Assembly (NCBI RefSeq): GCF_009017415.1
Contig: NC_092406.1
Coordinates: 2,728,001 to 2,792,000, forward strand
Source of the DNA: Aspergillus flavus
Taxonomy: Eukaryota; Ascomycota; Eurotiomycetes; Eurotiales; Aspergillaceae
Reading direction: 5' to 3'
Length of the DNA: 64,000 bases
This document shows positions 21,636 through 30,999 of the stretch, piece after piece (within the stretch, counting starts at the first letter, position 1; every line of letters begins with the position of its first letter). Made by a program: the position numbers and the translations under genes. The notes under the pieces are model-generated. The model was not told the origin of the DNA. It did no database searches and was given only the letters and a program-made list of their open reading frames with translations.

Positions 21636-22889
21636 ATGTCGCCACCACAGTCCGCCGGTGGTATTTTGCCTACCTCCCGAAGGAAGCAGATTCCCGGTAC
21701 TCTCGTACTGAACTGGCAATCGCCCGAGACACAGGCTTCAAAACCGCTCATTCGTCGTCCCATGACGGCATGTGAGGCATGTCGCGCGGCCAAGGTAAAG
21801 TGTAACGGACAGCGAAGCTGTGAGCGATGCACCAGCCGCGGCCTTCATTGCACATACACTCCGTCACCGAATACGCAGGATATAAATGCGAGTGGCAATC
21901 TTGGAGCCGAAACAGTGACTCTGACTTCTCCGCCAAATAGCCAGTCGTCCTGTACACCTAGTATACAGATGCTGCCGAGCCAAACGACGCCAGATCCGAT
22001 ACCGGTCAGCTTACCAGATGATATCTTTCCCCTACCCAGCTGCAGCGCAAGCGCTGTTCAGTCCGTACCGACAGACAATGCTCTAGAGCACTGGCGCGAG
22101 GAAACATTCAACCAGGGACTCGAGCAGTTTGACTGGGTTTTCCCAGAAGCAGACATCGGCCCTGAGGTAAGCCTGCCCACCACGTCAATTCTCAGGCCAC
22201 GATTAGTAACAGGATCTTCCCAGCCCTCTCAGAACCCAAGCCAAAGCGACTTCAACAACTTTTTCCCGCACCCCCCAGAACCAATCCCTCGGACAGTCAG
22301 TAGAGGCTCAGCACCACTATCTGATCCCCCCGTCATATCACCGCGCAGCCAGCATCAGTCACGGAACTGCCAATGCCGAGCAAACATGATGCACCACGTC
22401 CCCAAAATCGAGTGCGCAATACAAGAGAAGCCCAAACCGCAACTAGACAAGATGTTCAAAGTGACCGGCGACGTGATTAGGAGCTGTCAAGAGTCGACCC
22501 GCTGCGGCTGTTACGTGGGCCCCGTAGACCTCGTCTGCATTATGAGCGTATTTGAGCAGACAGCCGTGTGCTTTGACTACATTGCCAAGTCCGGTTTCGA
22601 TGGTACTGTGAAGGTCGGAATTGGCAATTACTGCGTCTCGCTCAATGATGACGCTTCGTTGAAACGTATGCTTGTCTTGGATCTTGTCCGACAAGCTGAT
22701 ACGCTGTTGGACTCGGTGAGCGTCCTCGCGCAGAATATGTTCGTGTCTTTGAATGAGCCTAGTGCCAAAAGCTTGAATCGTTCACCGGCTTGCTTGAACC
22801 AACTTAATCTAGATTATGTACGCGAGGCGACGGCGAGTTTTAAGAAGCTTTTCCGTTTGATCACGGAGTACTTTGGTGGGAAGGACTGA
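21636..22889 (+). CDS. Zn(II)2Cys6 regulator, AflR-like, probable cluster regulator
   Basis: This is a nuclear DNA-binding transcription factor of 417 residues without intron. The zinc cluster CEACRAAKVKCNGQRSCERC (about residues 46-65) followed by the sixth Cys fits C-x2-C-x6-C-x5-C-x2-C-x6-C. After it comes a low-complexity Ser/Pro/Thr-rich linker. The C-terminal half has a cysteine-bearing region (NCQCRANMMHH and TRCGCYVGPVDLVC) resembling the conserved C-terminal domain of AflR-type regulators of secondary-metabolite clusters. The first true ATG in frame is 21636. Position between the transport/hydrolase genes and the methyltransferase supports a pathway-specific role, but targets are inferred only. 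Candidate zinc-cluster sites occur at 30650-30661 and 22894-22910. Confidence 0.85.
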   Translation: MSPPQSAGGILPTSRRKQIPGTLVLNWQSPETQASKPLIRRPMTACEACRAAKVKCNGQRSCERCTSRGLHCTYTPSPNTQDINASGNLGAETVTLTSPPNSQSSCTPSIQMLPSQTTPDPIPVSLPDDIFPLPSCSASAVQSVPTDNALEHWREETFNQGLEQFDWVFPEADIGPEVSLPTTSILRPRLVTGSSQPSQNPSQSDFNNFFPHPPEPIPRTVSRGSAPLSDPPVISPRSQHQSRNCQCRANMMHHVPKIECAIQEKPKPQLDKMFKVTGDVIRSCQESTRCGCYVGPVDLVCIMSVFEQTAVCFDYIAKSGFDGTVKVGIGNYCVSLNDDASLKRMLVLDLVRQADTLLDSVSVLAQNMFVSLNEPSAKSLNRSPACLNQLNLDYVREATASFKKLFRLITEYFGGKD

Positions 22890-22893
22890 TATG

Positions 22894-22910
22894 CGGAGGT
22901 CGTCGTACCG
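22894..22910. promoter_or_regulatory. CGG-N11-CCG palindrome (Gal4-type spacing)
   Basis: CGG at 22894-22896 and CCG at 22908-22910 with an 11-bp spacer. It lies just after the regulator stop codon and 340 bp before the methyltransferase ATG. Zinc-cluster dimers bind such inverted triplets. This is only a sequence match. Confidence 0.3.
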
Positions 22911-23251
22911 TGTTAAAAAATATACGAACAACAAAATATAATGATTCATGACGAAAAATTGCATTTTCTAGAGGGATTTAAGGCCGTAGGGTAAAAGGAG
23001 TTTGGAGTTCTCTTTCTCTTGGCTTTCCTAATCGAGGTATGATATCTCCATATCGTAATATTTACTCCGAAGGGCTCCCAATGAGGGAAATCCAGCCGAT
23101 GCAGGCGTTTACCATAAAAGGTCCATTCCGGAGGATACCAATGTGGTAGAGGTACCTCCGTGCAGAAATAGCAGCGGCATCTTGTACATGAGTTAACAAA
23201 CATACGAAACTCCTACACCCTCATAGACAATCACACATCAAAGCAAACAGC

Positions 23252-24176
23252 ATGTCTATCCAAGCCCTACCTCAAACTCTACCACCCTCAACCAACCCAA
23301 CACAAACCATAGACCGCTACGAACCATCCTGGTACCAGCCCACACTACCCCGACTACCAGAAACCGCCCGCCAAATCTTCCGAGACTACTCGCATATCCC
23401 CGAAGACAACATCCTCGAACACATCTACCGAGTCCGTAACAAAGCATGGGACGTGTACGTTTCTGCTCCCTACCCCACTAACCCAAACAGTTGAAACCCC
23501 GTCTAATAACTCCCTCAGTCTCCCATACCCCTGCATTGGAGTCTTCCGCTTCCTCGACTTCGGCGCAAACCTCTCCCCAATCTACCCAGAGGTAATTCAA
23601 CGGCTTCGCGCCGGCCAAACCTTCCTAGACCTAGGCTGCTGCTTCGGACAAGACATCCGCAAACTCGTGCACGACGGCGCACCATCCGAGAACATCATCG
23701 GCGCGGATACAGAAGGCCGGTTCATGGACCTGGGCTACGAGCTCTTCCGGGATAAAGACACGCTTAAGGCGCGGTTCTACGCGGCTAGCGTGTTCGACGA
23801 GGAATTTCTCTCTGAGTGGCATGGTAAGATCGATATCATCTACGTCGGGGCGTTTCTGCATCTGTTTGATATCGAGAAGCAGGCGCTTGTGGTGGCGCGG
23901 TTGGTGGAGTTGTTGAGGAGACGGCCGGGGTCGATTGTGTTTGGGAGGAATCTGGGGGCGGAGCGGGGTGGGGCGTTTCGCATGAAGACGCTTGGTTGGG
24001 ATGTTTTTAGGCATAGTCGGGAGACGATGAGGTTGTTGTGGGAGGGTGCGCCGGAGGGGGATTGGCGGGTGGATGCTGAGTTGATGGAGTATCGGTCGGA
24101 GGGGTGGGATGATAGTCGGAGGGGGTGGGTGGGGGATGAGACTAAGGAGATGAGGTTTGTTGTTAGGAGGTTGTAG
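23252..24176 (+). CDS. class I SAM-dependent methyltransferase
   Basis: It transfers a methyl group from SAM to an unknown acceptor, probably a pathway intermediate. Two exons, 23252-23454 and 23519-24176, give 286 residues; the intron join restores AWDVLPYPCIG. Motif I is FLDLGCCFGQDIRKL (about residue 105), followed by the acidic SAM ribose-binding region ENIIGADTEGRF and the motif IDIIYVGAFLHLF. This layout resembles fungal tailoring methyltransferases of the AusD type found in terpenoid and alkaloid clusters. Whether it acts on N, O or C cannot be told. The coding strand is C-rich up to about 23,800 and then G/T-rich. It is convergent with the MFS gene and sits next to the regulator. Confidence 0.88.
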
Positions 24177-24440
24177 ATTGGTTAGATAGATTGGTTTGAG
24201 TGGGAATGGGGAATAGAGAGGTATTTTATGCATTTAGATGTTTATGTGAATCCATACAACCTGCCTACCTGACAGTTCACGTGAAACCCTAGGATAGGGC
24301 AAGCACTATATCATGAAGCATCGAGACACTATAATAACCATAGCATGACGTGGTTCATTATTCTAGATCTAAATTAATCTCTAATTATTACATCACGCTA
24401 AACCCAACCGTTCGTTCTGTCTACTAAGCTGCCTGAGTAC

Positions 24441-26370
24441 TCAATCGAGCCGAACCGAGAACTTCCTCCGCCACTCTTCACCGTACTTGCGGAAAAGCAG
24501 AGACATGGCTCCCAGCCCCAAGGAGACAAATGCCAGGAGGGAGTTTCCCCATCCATACCCCAGTCTATTATATAACGGTACACCAACAAGTGGTAGGAGC
24601 GCAGCAGAAAGACTTCGTAAAATGTTGCCGGCAGCGATGGCACTCGCCGCATACTTCGTGTAGGCGTCGATCATGTATACATTGAATGGTATCTTGCGGA
24701 AGAAAGAAAATATGGATTAGCCCAGAGCAACTGTTTGGAGAGTACTACTTACAAAAGTGAACATCACTCCAAAACCAACAATACCCGTCGCAACAATAGG
24801 AACAGCACTGTCGACATAATATTGAGCTGTCCATCCATAGATGAAGAATCCGATGGGAATAGCAATGGCTCCGTATATCAAGGACTCCAAGCGAAATCTT
24901 TGGAACCATCCTAATTAGCAGAAATCCAATGGATAAGTATCAATCTTATGAAACATACTCTGGCTTCGGTGCTCCGTGTTTCCTACTTAGGCGCGCGTGT
25001 GTCCGATCGTTGACCACACTGGCGATACTCAGGGACACCAAGAAACCGATTGCGAGACCAAGATAAACTAGGCCGAGCCTCCCCTGGTCGAAATGATACT
25101 GATCTTCGAAAACGACAGAGAAGGTTGAGAAGAGGAGATATGTGAAGCCGTACACGACGGCATTGTACACAGCCAAGCCGGTGACGACCGGACAGAATAA
25201 GAACATCTTAACAGGACGAGTGATTGCTCGCTTTAGAACGGTGCGCACTGGCAGCTGGCGTTGATCTTTTGCGTACAAGGCCTGGTTCCCAGTCTTTTTA
25301 CGGAGTTTCTTGACCTTCCGTTCCAGGATGACGGGGGCATATGTCTCTGTGTATGTCAGGGCGCAAATCACCCCCATAGTGCCATTCTATAATAATGCAT
25401 CAACAATTGAAGACTCATACGCCAGACAAGGAGGTAAAGAATATCACCCACCAGAATAAGTAACAACCAGAATACCCATCGCCATCCCTTTGCGGCAGCC
25501 AGAAAGCTACCAGCAACAGGGCCCACGGCTGGACCAAGCAGAAAACCCACCGAATACATCGACATAGCGAAGCCTCTTCGGTGGATGGGCACAAGGTCGG
25601 AAATCGTTCCTCCGGCGTTGTTGAGAGAGCACGAGGCAGCACATCCCTGCAGGAAGCGCAATACTACCAGTCCCCCTAAAGACGGCGTTAGGGCACACCC
25701 AATTGTGAAAGCACTGAATCCGACATTGGCACAATTGTAAATGATCCGACGGCCAACGACTTCAGACATGGGTCCCATGAGAATTGGGCCTACGCCGGTG
25801 CCCAGCAGCTAGAGACGTTATCAGCCATGAATTTGCCGTTTCAAAGTCATGCCAAAGATTTGAATAACGTCACACACCTCAATGGTAACGACCAAAGTTC
25901 CAATCTCCGCATTGTTCGAGTTGAACTCCCTCAGTATCTGAGGAACTGCAGGGGCAACCGCTGAAGAGGCTATCGACCTAGGGGCCGGGTTAGGATTCGA
26001 GACCTGCGAGTCCTAGTTTTGGTCACTCACGTCGAGAAGACAACACAAGTAATGATACCGACAAGCATGCCTCGTCTCCAAGCGGACCAGTTACGGGGAT
26101 TGTGAGGATCGGCGGGTCCATCCCAGTCCACCTCATTCGGATCGTGGGTATTTTCACTCTCTGTGGCAGGAAAGGGCTTCTTTTGCTCGATATCGTGTTT
26201 TTGATTTCCTTCTTTCTCATCAGCGGTCCTATACCTTACTGAAGAGTGTCCCGAAACGGTCTTGCGCCGAAACCTTCGTTAGCAGTCTTTTCCAGCAAAG
26301 GTAGGTCATTGTGTACCTGTTGCTCGCCATATTCTGCATTTCTCTTTTCATCAGTCATAGTGTCTCCCAT
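24441..26370 (-). CDS. MFS transporter, DHA1 (drug:H+ antiporter) type
   Basis: This is a twelve-span proton antiporter of the plasma membrane, likely exporting the cluster product. The deduced exons include ...-26031, about 25970-25880, 25810-25452, 25386-24959, 24897-24753 and 24692-24441. Landmarks are DWDGPADPHNPRNW just before span 1, AVAPAVPQIL, GPMSEVVGRR (motif A region), GFLLGPAVGPVAGSF (antiporter motif C) and ETYAPVILERK in the central loop. KPEFRLESLIYG follows after a splice at 24897, and IPFNVYMIDAY lies near the end. The total is about 540 residues. The 5' end is less certain. ATG 26370 or 26358 both work, but the first intron (between about 26316 and 26230) has no unique join. 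Confidence 0.85.
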
Positions 26371-26958
26371 CGCGGCCAAAAACGTTCAAAATACTGGAAC
26401 TTAAGCTTCCAACCTTGTTTATATACTTTTTGTCTCTAAGGGTTTGTCAACTATTCATCGGATCTTCGACCAAGGGTGTTTCCCTTTTAGGCAATGGATT
26501 TCCCGACACTCTTGGATTCTTAAGCATTCTCTCATTTGTCCCTGATTCAATGAACAGATACAAATATCTTAGGCTAGTAATTGGCAGGATACATATTATC
26601 GTGCTATAAATGTTCACCTGCTGTTCTGTAAAAACGTGGCAGAAGGGCTGGATAGAGCCATGGTATACTAAAAGTCCCCAATGACTCTTCAGTACTAAGC
26701 GCCTGTAGAACACGTGCCTGTTTTACCCTATATAGCACCATGCAAGTATATTCTATTTCTAGATACTTTCAGTAGCACAGAGCCCTAACTGAACTAAGCA
26801 TTCTTCTGCCGATCCTGGTTCTTTGCTTTTTTTTTACTTGATCCCTTGCATAAAAAGCCCCTCATCGTTGTGCTCCCACTTCTCATTCCACAACACCTCA
26901 ACTTAAGGTCTTCTATGGAGTATGTACCGTACATATTTGCTCTTTAATCGTAGTAAAG

Positions 26959-28378
26959 ATGATATCAACCGTCTTCAGTTTCCTAAACCAAGTGAGTAGT
27001 CGATCTAAATACATCATGGCATACACCATATTGATAGAAATGACAATTAACAACACAACTCACTCCAGAGGTATGTCCAACCATCAAGACCCGCATCTCC
27101 AACAGTATAAATTCTCATACCGGCCATAAACAGGCCTACCAGACAGACTACCGATGAAATCCGCACGACATGGCTCACCAACCTGACCAAAGAAGCCAGC
27201 CAAACCACCAACGAACTGCACCCCGTGTTACAAGAATTCCAACATCTCATCGAATCCAACCAACGCATCTACATGCTCTTCCAATCGATGTGGAACCAGG
27301 CTCGAGAAAAGACTCCCAACCAGAACCGCAGCCATGAAGTCCAAAACTACCAGCAAATGCTCCAAGTCCTCAACTACATCATCACACACGCACCCCCCTA
27401 CATGAACAATGACAATCTAGCCGGAGTCCCCATGATCGGACTATTCCAATACGCCATTCCGACAATTAGCGGCTATGCCCTTTTCATCGATCCGGAGGTC
27501 AACACCATGCTCAAAAAGGTGCTGGACGTATGGGGCACGTTTCTCTCATCGTCAGAGTCCGTATCTGTGCTCGATACATCGTCAACGGGCTGGTTTGGTC
27601 CCGAAGCGATCCACAAACTAAACACCACGGGTAACATCGGCGGGACAAGATATGGTTTTGACGAGCTTTACATCTGCGACCGCAATGCTCCATACTACGG
27701 CTTCCAATCTTGGGATGCGTTCTTTACGCGCTCGTTTCGGGAGAATATCCGGCCCGTCGCCTCGCCAGATGACGACTCTGTTATCGCTAACGCATGCGAA
27801 TCTCGACCCTTGCTATTGCCAGGAATGTGAAAGCTCGGGATAGCTTTTGGATCAAGGGGCTGACATATTCCCTGGTTGATATGTTTGGGGCTGGGTTTCC
27901 GGATTCCTTTATCGGGGGGACTATATATCAAGGATATCTAGATACCTTTAGTTATCACCGGTGGCATGCCCCTGTTTCTGGGAAGGTCGTTAAGGCATAC
28001 ACGCTTGATGGGACTTATTGTTCGACTCCGCGGGCTATAGATGGTGATACCGAACGTGTGTATGAAGGGGTTCAGATTGATTATCAGGTATATTTGTCGG
28101 CCATGGCAACGCGAGCGGTGGTCTTTATTCAGGCGGATGACCCCGATATTGGTCTGGTTGGCTTTCTGGGGATTGGGATGGTTGAGATATCGACGTGTGA
28201 GATTACTGTGGGCGAAGGGCAATATGTCAGAAAAGGGGATCAGATTGGAATGTTTCATTATGGGGGATCGTCCCATTGTGTGATCTTCCAGAAGGGGGTG
28301 GATGTTACGGGCTTTCCGGAGGTTGGGACGAGAGAGAACGTGCCTGTTCGGGGGAGACTGGCTGTTGTGAAGCGATAG
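26959..28378 (+). pseudogene. PsiD-like (PSD-family) amino-acid decarboxylase with apparent frameshift
   Basis: The protein matches the family of PsiD, the PLP-independent L-tryptophan decarboxylase related to phosphatidylserine decarboxylases. An N-terminal PSDC-like region (HPVLQEFQHLIESNQRIYML, GWFGPEAI) is followed by the decarboxylase core (CDRNAPYYGFQSWDAFF, YHRWHAPVSG) and the self-cleavage region FHYGGSSHC, where a serine would yield the pyruvoyl group. The frame breaks after NACESRP (about 27,817). The following ARNVKARDSFWIKG is in another frame, and the spacing is 5 nt where the family alignment needs 6, indicating a 1-nt loss. No GT-AG intron repairs it without removing the conserved ACES motif. 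The 5' end is also unclear. The exon beginning at 27134 cannot join the ATG at 26959 in frame unless a 2-nt microexon is assumed. It is either a broken gene or an assembly error. Confidence 0.65.
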
Positions 28379-28562
28379 AGATATGGAATTGTTAGACCTC
28401 GCTTGACATCAATGTGTATATGTTGCTTTTGTTGATTGTACATGGGAAAGCCAAGATAGGTCCGATTAGGTCTAAAACGAAGAGAATGTTGCTCCTCGGA
28501 ATATATGGAGTAGTACCTACTATATAATTGGTTCTAGTTATACTATTCTTGAATCTACAAAT

Positions 28563-30594
28563 CTAACACAAATCTCCTCTCACCAAACTGCTCGCAATAG
28601 CACTAAGCTCAGTCTTGAGAACCTTCCCACTGGCATTCACAGGCAACCGATCAGGGACCCCTGCAACTTCACCAATCCAGAGCACATGATCAGGAATCTT
28701 ATGAGTGGCGATCCGACTTCGCAACCATATCTTGACATCCTTGCTCTTGAGCCCTCCTTGGGCATCTGGCGCGCGTTGAATAAATGCAGTGATCATTTCC
28801 CCCAAGCGCACGTTAGGAATGCCAACCACAGCCGCTGTTGCAATATCCGGATGCTGCTCGAGGACCTTCTCAACGTCTCCTGGGGCAATGTTCTCGCCTC
28901 CTACAGTAAGTGATAGAGTGTTAGCTGGTAGTCATCCTGAGTTGCTTGGGGAGAGAGATGCTTGTATTTACCTTTCTTGATCATGTCTTTCACTCGCCCA
29001 ACAACTGTACATGCGCCAGAGGCGCTCAATGTTACGATATCGCCCGTTCGTAGCCACGGCTGGCCTTGGGCATCTCTTACAATGGCTTCCTCTGTTTTCT
29101 GGGGATTCTTGTGATATCCGCTGAACAAAAGGTACCCAGATACCAGGAGTTCTCCCCGAGTGTCTGGAGGGAGAGTTATCAGGTCGCTATCCACAACCTT
29201 AGCAGATGTATGAGGTAGAGGAGTGCCAACTGATGATCGGTCATTTAATAGGGAAACCTTGGATGGTGTAGTCATAAAGCTCACGCAAGAGAGCTCTGTC
29301 ATACCTAAGTCTGTGTCAATCAGGAATTCAGACGAAGAATGCTGACACGAGGGGAGAGATACCAAAGGGATAGGCAAGGCCAGTCAGTCCCAGTTCCACA
29401 CTCAATCTCTGTATAAGGGTCTCAGAAAGGCTCGAGCCCGCGATAATACCAGTGCGTAGGCAAAGTTTAAGCGCAAGTGTCTTTGCTTTCGCATGATCTA
29501 GCATCGCTTGAAACATTGTTGGTACTGCGTTGACCACAGTGCAACTTTCTTCGGACATGGCCCGGAGACTTGCATATGCGTTGAACACATCTGAGGGGAT
29601 AATGACTGTACTACCGTGGATCACTGTCGCCAATGGTCCACATACCAGACCAAAGCAATGGAACAAAGGTGGAGAACAGCATAATATGTCATCTGGTGTC
29701 AAGCCAAGGCGCGATCCGACTAGCAAAGCATTGTTGATGAGGTTACTTCGTATCGGTCAGTGATGCCATAACCTTGTTGATAGGGAGCACTTCCTACCTA
29801 TGTGTGCCTACTGTGGCCTTACGAGAACCAGTAGTACCGCTGGTAAACTGTATGCTTAATGCATCCTGCGGGTCTCCTCGTCCCCAATATTGCTCCAAAG
29901 AATGCAGATCAGGCTGGGTCTTACTGTTCTGTACGTGACGGAAATCGTGCCAACTGAGAACATTACTAGACACTTTCTCAGCTGTTCCTAGCTGTACAAT
30001 AAGGGAAGGATTCTGGTGCTTATCTGCAAGCTCCTTCAGAAGCTTTGCATTGTTGCGAAAACCAATCCTATCCGCGATAAAAATTGCCTTTGGTTCTGTG
30101 ACGTATACAAATTAGTGAGAGATAATAGTCTAGACGAAGACTAGCGACCAGTATACAAGCAACAAGAATCTTATAATACCTATGAAATCGACTGTAGCCA
30201 GAACCTCCTCCGCTGTGAATGTGGGGTTCATGATAGTAAAGACTGATCCGATCCCACCAACCGCAAACAATAATTCGATATACTCAATGGAATTTCCTGC
30301 CAACACGACCACACGATCAGTCGGGCGGACTCCATGAGCAACAAGGGCCTGTGCTATTTCCCGGCTGGAATCGAATAATGACCGGTGAGTCAAGGTTGTT
30401 TTCTGCCATCGAGAGACTACTGCCACTTTCTCCGGGTATCGGTCATATTGTTGCTGCAATAGTTCCGCTGTGGTTAACTCCTGTAATGGCGGCTCTGTAG
30501 GTCCATGAACAATGAATTCTCCACCCTCATCCGCCTTCAACTCCACCTGGGGAGTAATGGGACCAGTCGTGATAACGGAAGTGTGTAGTGCCAT
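28563..30594 (-). CDS. stand-alone AMP-dependent acyl ligase (acyl-CoA synthetase/4CL-like)
   Basis: It activates a carboxylic acid as acyl-AMP and then makes a CoA ester or loads a carrier protein. Five exons (30594-30180, 30095-29798, 29745-29363, 29304-28972, 28900-28563) give 588 residues with all phases consistent. The P-loop motif is FTSGTTGSRKATVGTH (about residue 220), with Arg where Pro is usual. CSPPLFHCFGL, YPFGMTELS (A5 region), LRTGDIV (A7), GRVKDMIKKGGENI (A8) and ASGKVLKTEL with the catalytic lysine (A10) follow. The C-terminus (VRGDLC) is not a peroxisomal SKL-type signal, so a cytosolic site is likely. It is divergent from the NRPS, with the start codons about 405 bp apart. 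Since that NRPS begins with a T domain lacking its own A domain, loading it is the likely job, as with the echinocandin-type acyl-AMP ligases. Confidence 0.9.
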
Positions 30595-30999
30595 GACAGA
30601 ACAAATTAGACATCAAGGTAAGACCTTTGTGAGCTTGGTCATTTGAGCCCGGACCCTGCCGGGAAAGATTCATCGTATTCCTTTTGAATCTATGCAGGTT
30701 AATCAAGCGTCTCTGATATGAAGTACCGGTAAGTATGCATCCCTCCTGTTTTGCCGCACAGGTTTTAGATTACCCTTTTGCGACAATCTCGGGATATTCA
30801 TTACCCAATTCGGCATGACTATCAAGGCCTGTCGAAAACAACTCAAATGGTTAAATGTGCCCTGGAAAGATGAAGCCCATTATAGGTATTAGAATGAGAT
30901 GTGTTTGCTGTTATTCCCCATAGAAATGCCTTTAAACGCAATGATATCCGGGACAAGTCTAGTATTCGCTCTCCAAGAGTTCAAACTTAGACACTCAAT
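30595..30999. promoter_or_regulatory. divergent promoter of acyl ligase and NRPS
   Basis: A 405-bp region between two opposing start codons, so both genes share it. It contains the palindrome CGG-N6-CCG (30650-30661). No TCG-N5-CGA (AflR consensus) was found. Confidence 0.6.
30650..30661. promoter_or_regulatory. CGG-N6-CCG palindrome, candidate zinc-cluster site
   Basis: CGGACCCTGCCG has inverted CGG/CCG half-sites with a 6-bp spacer, a spacing used by several Zn2Cys6 dimers. Its place between two core biosynthetic genes makes it a reasonable target for the regulator at 21636. This is inference from motif and location. Confidence 0.45.

Noticed and set aside
23631..24233. 200-residue antisense frame over the methyltransferase, Pro/His/Arg-rich
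   Set aside because: Mirror of the G-rich 3' half of the methyltransferase. Low complexity and no domain.
30595..30999. AflR-type TCG-N5-CGA sites in the divergent promoter
   Set aside because: Looked for because the regulator resembles AflR, but none is present.
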